A stretch of 64,000 nt of DNA from the NCBI GenBank assembly GCA_963082975.1, contig OY720344.1, positions 89,652,107 to 89,716,106 of the forward strand, in the 5' to 3' direction. A model generated the notes under the pieces. The model made no database searches. It was not told the DNA's origin and was given only the letters and a program-made list of their open reading frames with translations. This stretch comes from Labia minor (lineage: Eukaryota > Arthropoda > Insecta > Dermaptera > Spongiphoridae). Both the position numbers and the translations under genes were made by a program. Below are positions 59,694 to 64,000 of the stretch, piece after piece (the stretch's first letter is position 1; each line of letters starts with the position of its first letter).

Positions 59694-61035
59694 CGAGTGG
59701 ATACAATCCAGGTTATTATGAATAAAAAAAAAACACATATTAATTGTCAATTTACATTATTATATTATATTATATTCACTGATAATCTAATTTATTTATT
59801 TTTCTATTTTTCAGGTGAGCATTTACTTTTGTTTTTATTTTGGGAAACCCTTCAAATTCAAATTTACTGGTAAGTCATTACCACCAATTCTTAACACGAA
59901 CACTATCGACTATTTTTTACCAAAAGCCTCGATGCTTCTGTTGAACATCATAGATTTATTATCAATTTATTATTAAATATACTAAGATTATGATTGGTAC
60001 AGGTAATTAAAAAACAATCACTGAGGAATTAATTATTTTTGTTTATGTAATTTTTAATATATATTAATTTAATTAATATTTTTTTCTAATTAAAATCAAC
60101 TTTTGTTTTACATTTATTTACAATTAAAAATATATTTTTATTGTTGTTCATTAAATTAAAAAAAAAAAATAAAATAAATATTTCTTATAAATACTATGGA
60201 CCCAATAAACAGAATGCGCATTCGCAATTACTGTTTGATAATCTTTGAGTTAATTATAAATACAATTAATTTTCAATCGCATGTTTTTATAAACTTATAT
60301 TGTTAAATGAAACTTAATCTCGGTTGATTAATTCATTAAATATATAATAATAATAAATTCATTCTCATTTAATTATTATATCAACATTAATTATTTAAAT
60401 ATCTTTTAAAGAAACAAGTTTTTTCGTGAAAAAAAACCCATAAGTGGTCTGTATAACCTTGGTTTTTTGATGAAATATCTCTATTTTATAGTTAAAAAAA
60501 ATTTACATTAATGTGATAATTTAAAAAAATATGAGACAGATATTATTAAATGGAGTTGTTGCATTTGATATTGTTTGATTGAATGTTGGATGGGATCATT
60601 GATTGTGAGGAATTAGGAAGCGGGGGAGCGAGAGAAAGAGATCGGAGAACAAGAGAGAGTTGTCGAAAGGCAGCTGTCTCTTGAAAGTCAACAGTTGGAA
60701 AAAGAGTCGGTGCGCCTCGATTTTAGAGAGTAGCTGTTTGCTTGCTTGCTTGCCTGCCATTGAATGAATCGACATATTATCAGGGCATAAATGGATATGG
60801 ATAAAGGAAACGGAATGAATGCTAATTGACAGCATTTGATGAAATTGAGCGCGGACAGTTCAGGAACTCGAAGAAAAAGGGGCCACGAAAAAATTAGGCA
60901 TAGAATGAAAAAAAATAAAGAAAAGAAATGTTACTTCTACTTATATATACATAATTAATAGGAAGACCAATGTAGTAAATGTATTTAATGTATATTTATA
61001 TACATATAATATTAAGAATTTAGAATTTTTAATAT
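59694..61035. other. AT-rich stretch with weak exon-like signals
   Basis: A TTTTTCTATTTTTCAG acceptor-like tract (to 59814) precedes a 55-nt segment ending ACTG|GTAAGT (59869/59870), but the frames are short and unrecognised. 60590-60900 is GC-richer (AGGAAGCGGGGGAGCGAGAG; GTGCGCCTCG) and has a 79-codon reverse frame (60596-60835) without a motif. No gene is called. Confidence 0.4.
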
Positions 61036-61603
61036 TTGAGTTTAAAAGCGAGGTTGAAATCGGGAAACGCCTGTTATCGTGCAGTAAAGGGGCTTATGGC
61101 GTCAAAATTATTATCAAAGGGGATAAAAATTAAAATATATAAAACAATTATTTTGCCGGTTGTATTATATGGGTGTGAGGCATGGTCTATAACCTTAGGT
61201 GACGAGAGTAGATTTAGAGTATTTGAGAATAGAATTCTGAGAAGCATTTATGGGCCAAAGAAAGATGTCACCGAGGAATGGCGGAGACTGCTTAACGAGG
61301 GATTGCATGACCTCTATGCATTTCCAGATATAGTTATATTATAAAATTGAGAAGGCTACGATGGGCAGAGCACGTGGCTAGAATGGGAGAGGAAAGAATG
61401 GCGTGAAAAATAATTGTGGGAAGACCGATTGGGAAACCTCCGCTTGAAAGACCGGTGGGTGGACAATGTAGGAAGGGACGTGAGAGAGAGGGGAGAGGGT
61501 ATTGAGGGATTTGAGATTTGTGGCTCAGAATAGGGATACTTGGAGAAATGTGGTTGCTGCGACCAAGAACTTTGGAGTTTCGCAGAGCCACAGAGAGAGA
61601 TAG
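61036..61603 (+). pseudogene. Non-LTR retrotransposon reverse transcriptase, C-terminal fossil
   Basis: The first open frame (61036-61344) begins within the reverse transcriptase: ARLKSGNACYRAVKGL, KIYKTIILPVVLYGCEAW, TLGDESRFRVFENRIL and TEEWRRLLNEGLHDLY. A frameshift near 61340 leads to KLRRLRWAEHVARMGEERMA, a stop, then IIVGRPIGKPPLERP. A further shift gives VDNVGRDVRERG and another gives LRFVAQNRDTWRNVVAATKN, with the stop at 61601 followed by a GATA-rich tail. The 5' half, including the catalytic ADD box, is missing. This is the usual 5'-truncated dead insertion of a LINE whose relatives are common in insects. It is the best copy in the window. Relics of the same 3' end occur at 9781, 19556, 27270, 31680 and probably 45966. 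Confidence 0.9.
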
Positions 61604-62565
61604 ATAGAATATTTAAGTTAATATTTCACAATTTATCACTACAAATTAAACACAAACAATTAAACAAAAATAATAAATATTTATTAAATAAATAATATTT
61701 ATCTTTTAATTTATTTTGCAAAAATTCCTACTTAAATTATAAATAAATATCATAAATATTTTATATATCCTTGGTAGCGGATTATTTTGACCACAATTAT
61801 TTAAAAATAAAATTTGAATTTTTTTTATTCTAAGCCTTAGGTGTTTATTTATATTTAAATTTTATATCTTTTTACAGATTTATTAATTTTTTTTTTGCGA
61901 ATTAATTATTGATTAATTAATTTGTTACTTGTCATTAGGGATTTGAACCAAGTTTTTTTTTTATTTATAAACTGTCGTAGAAGAATAATTTTTGTTTTAA
62001 AATAACTATATAATGTATAATTTGTGTTTTTTTTTTAATTATTAAAAATATAATTAAAAGAGGAAGAGGGTATGAAAAATAATGGATACATTATCATAGA
62101 GTATGCTTTTAAATTTAATTATTTATTAATTTCAAATAATTATTAGAATCCAATTTTTTTAAACATATAAGTATTAAATTTGTATAATTATAAAGGGAAA
62201 AAAATATAATAATAGATTCGTTCGATTTGTAAGTATATTTATTAAAAAAAATTAATAAATAATATAAGAGAGGTAAAAATATAAGTTTTTTTAATAAAAA
62301 TTTTTCTGAATATTTTGTAAATATTCTCAATCAACTAAATTAATTAAATTTATATAAATTCCAAATCTTTTTTTTGAAAATGTTTAGATCTCCTCAATCA
62401 AGGAAATTTTTAAATTAAATCATTTTTAGTGAAATTATATTTACAAATAAAATTAAATTTATACTTTTCGTCTTCTATAATTTACATATACTAGAAATAT
62501 GTTATATTTAATAATTAGATTGAAATATTTTTTTTAAACCGCAAGGAATACATGATAATTTTGTA
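61604..62565. other. AT-rich stretch, no gene seen
   Basis: Low-complexity sequence after the LINE tail. The 71-codon reverse frame at 62115-62330 is AT-driven. Confidence 0.6.
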
Positions 62566-62573
62566 TTCTAATG

Positions 62574-63036
62574 CAGAGGTTCTTAATCTTATGTACTCTG
62601 CGGACCCCCACTTGAAAAAATTTTTTATGACGGACCCCATTCCAACTTTAGGTACTTTACGTCATTTTATTAGTTAATTTCTGGCTTACGATCTCATAAG
62701 AACAAGGATATATGATGAATATTTCTAACAGTGATTGGTGAATAACGATTTTTTTGCATATTGTAGAACACATTTTATTAGAAATTATAATATTGAAGAA
62801 AGAAAATTCTGCTAAATATGAAGATGGAAACGGTGGCAATAGTTTTCTTGCACATTTCGTTGAATTTGGGTATTTGATCTGTTTCCTCACAAAGCCATGC
62901 CATCGCTTCTCTTATATTAAATAAAGTTTTAACCGACTCATCATTTTCTCGTGCACCTGTACGATGGCTTTGCGGACCCCCAGTAAAGGCTTCGCGGACC
63001 CCCAGGGGTCCGCGGACCACAGTTTAAAAACCTCTG
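62574..63036. mobile_element. hAT-type MITE, 463 bp, intact ends and TSD
   Basis: The left end CAGAGGTTCTTAATC and the right end GTTTAAAAACCTCTG are inverted repeats, flanked by perfect 8-bp duplications ttctaatg (62566-62573 and 63037-63044). GCGGACCCCC motifs lie near both ends, with GGGGTCCGCGGACC at the right. Four overlapping frames here (62657-62890, 62778-63020 and 62912-63124 minus, 62964-63149 plus) are shadows of the GC-rich end. No transposase motif seen. Confidence 0.95.
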
Positions 63037-63044
63037 TTCTAATG

Positions 63045-64000
63045 TATTGTACATGCAATAGATTCATCGAATGTTTAATAAACCGTTTCGCAATGCATAA
63101 CAGCTTGCAGGCAAGCAATACCATATATATTTCAATAAATGTTAATTAAAAATTAAATTTAGGCTTGTCTGACATGTTGTGCAAAGGTTGTTTTATTCGG
63201 GATGCAGATGATCCAGGTTCAATCACCTGAGTATCATCCCACATAAATGCACTCCTTTTTTGCGCAGAGCCGTGTCTTTCTTGTCAGGTTGATAGGCGCC
63301 TACCAGTTCCAGTACCTGATGAACCCACTCATCCTAGCCACCTCACTATTCAGGCATGTTTCAGGGTTTCCTTTAAGACCCTTACTACCTATCTTCCCCT
63401 TCTCCTCGAACAATCATCCATCATCTTCTCCTTTTTTTACTTTATAAAAAAAACATTTATTACTTTATAACAAGATAATAATTTTCACAACCCTTTGGAG
63501 TGTGAAATTATCACTCGAAAAGATCTTTTACTCTGAAATAAATATGTTGAATTTCATTTTTTTTTATTATATTAATACTAAGAAATAAGAATACACAAAT
63601 GATACCTAACCGCTTTGGATTTACAATTTCAGTTATTTTTAACCACAAATCATAATGTAAATTGCAGAATCATTATGAATCAATACCATTAAATCTATAA
63701 GGAAAGGTTGGATAGATAAAAAAAATGTCAAATTTCCTAATTTAGATACCTTTGCTAAATAAGATGAGATTGCAATAAAAAGATGATAGTATATATATAT
63801 TATTATTGGAAAATAATCAACTTGCAATAAACAGATTTTGATTTTCCAAAAATAGTTGAAAAAAATTTATAATTTTTGATTGTTTTAATTTTACTAATGG
63901 TTAAAAATAGATATTGAATAAATTGAACTTCATTTAAAACTAAAATTGATTTTAAGAATTTGATGAGGAAAATGAAATGGATTGGGATCGCGATAATTGG
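63045..64000. other. AT-rich stretch, no gene seen
   Basis: GGTTCAATCAC at about 63217 looks like a pol III B box, but no matching A box is convincing. 63270-63430 is GC-richer, with a 66-codon frame (63247-63447) of unremarkable sequence. The remainder is low-complexity to the window edge. Confidence 0.5.

Noticed and set aside
59815-59869. 55-nt micro-exon between a good acceptor and a good donor
   Set aside because: Acceptor-like T-rich tracts and GTAAGT are frequent in this sequence. No neighbouring exon joins it.
63160-63235. Possible tRNA with GGTTCAATCAC as B box
   Set aside because: No fitting A box or cloverleaf. Left only as a remark.

Overview
The window looks like intergenic or intronic nuclear DNA of an animal, most likely an arthropod and perhaps an insect. 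It is extremely A+T rich (about three quarters or more by eye), with long homopolymers, AT/TTA/TTTA simple repeats and no compact run of genes. The organism call rests mainly on the mobile elements: a non-LTR reverse transcriptase of a type common in insects, 8-bp-TSD hAT MITEs, Helitron-like 3' ends and tRNA-headed SINE-like relics. It is an inference. I see no complete, recognisable host protein gene, no rRNA, no intact tRNA and no CRISPR array. Nearly all computed open frames of 60-100 codons are chance frames in AT-rich DNA.

Layout. 0-5 kb: a 405-bp foldback element (357-761), a GC-rich island with a possible first coding exon (1050-1456), a 164-bp direct repeat (3152/3481) and a hAT MITE (4803-5072). 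5-12 kb: a Helitron-type solo end, two copies of family A (7679-8291 and 10843-11877, the second with an exact 126-bp internal tandem duplication) and family B (8361-8880). 14-17 kb: two GC-rich islands. 17-24 kb: family C copies (17362, 21281, 22405) and a composite Helitron-like element (17751-19358) holding a tRNA-like segment, two large inverted repeats and a textbook 3' hairpin plus CTAG. 26-32 kb: a reverse fragment of A, two Helitron-like termini each fused to the 3' end of a LINE, a reverse-strand LINE reverse-transcriptase fossil (27270-27985) and a reverse copy of B. 33-52 kb: a GC-rich island, three hAT MITEs (35000, 39423, 51610), more C copies (38822, 47133), a SINE-like relic (45755) and a very GC-rich block (48541-48740). 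57-64 kb: two more hAT MITEs (57520, 62574), a C copy with a long TG array (59164) and the best-preserved LINE fossil (61036-61603).

Nothing here works together as a pathway. The structure is a layered graveyard of mostly non-autonomous elements, many sharing modules. The most interesting observations are these: hAT MITEs with different ends share one internal core; a recurrent module (TTGAAAA, stem, GAAACGTTG) occurs in otherwise unrelated elements; families A and C share a short motif; and the six-copy family C, two of whose copies extend to about 1.08 kb and carry a possible signal-peptide micro-exon. I did not find a convincing new gene system.
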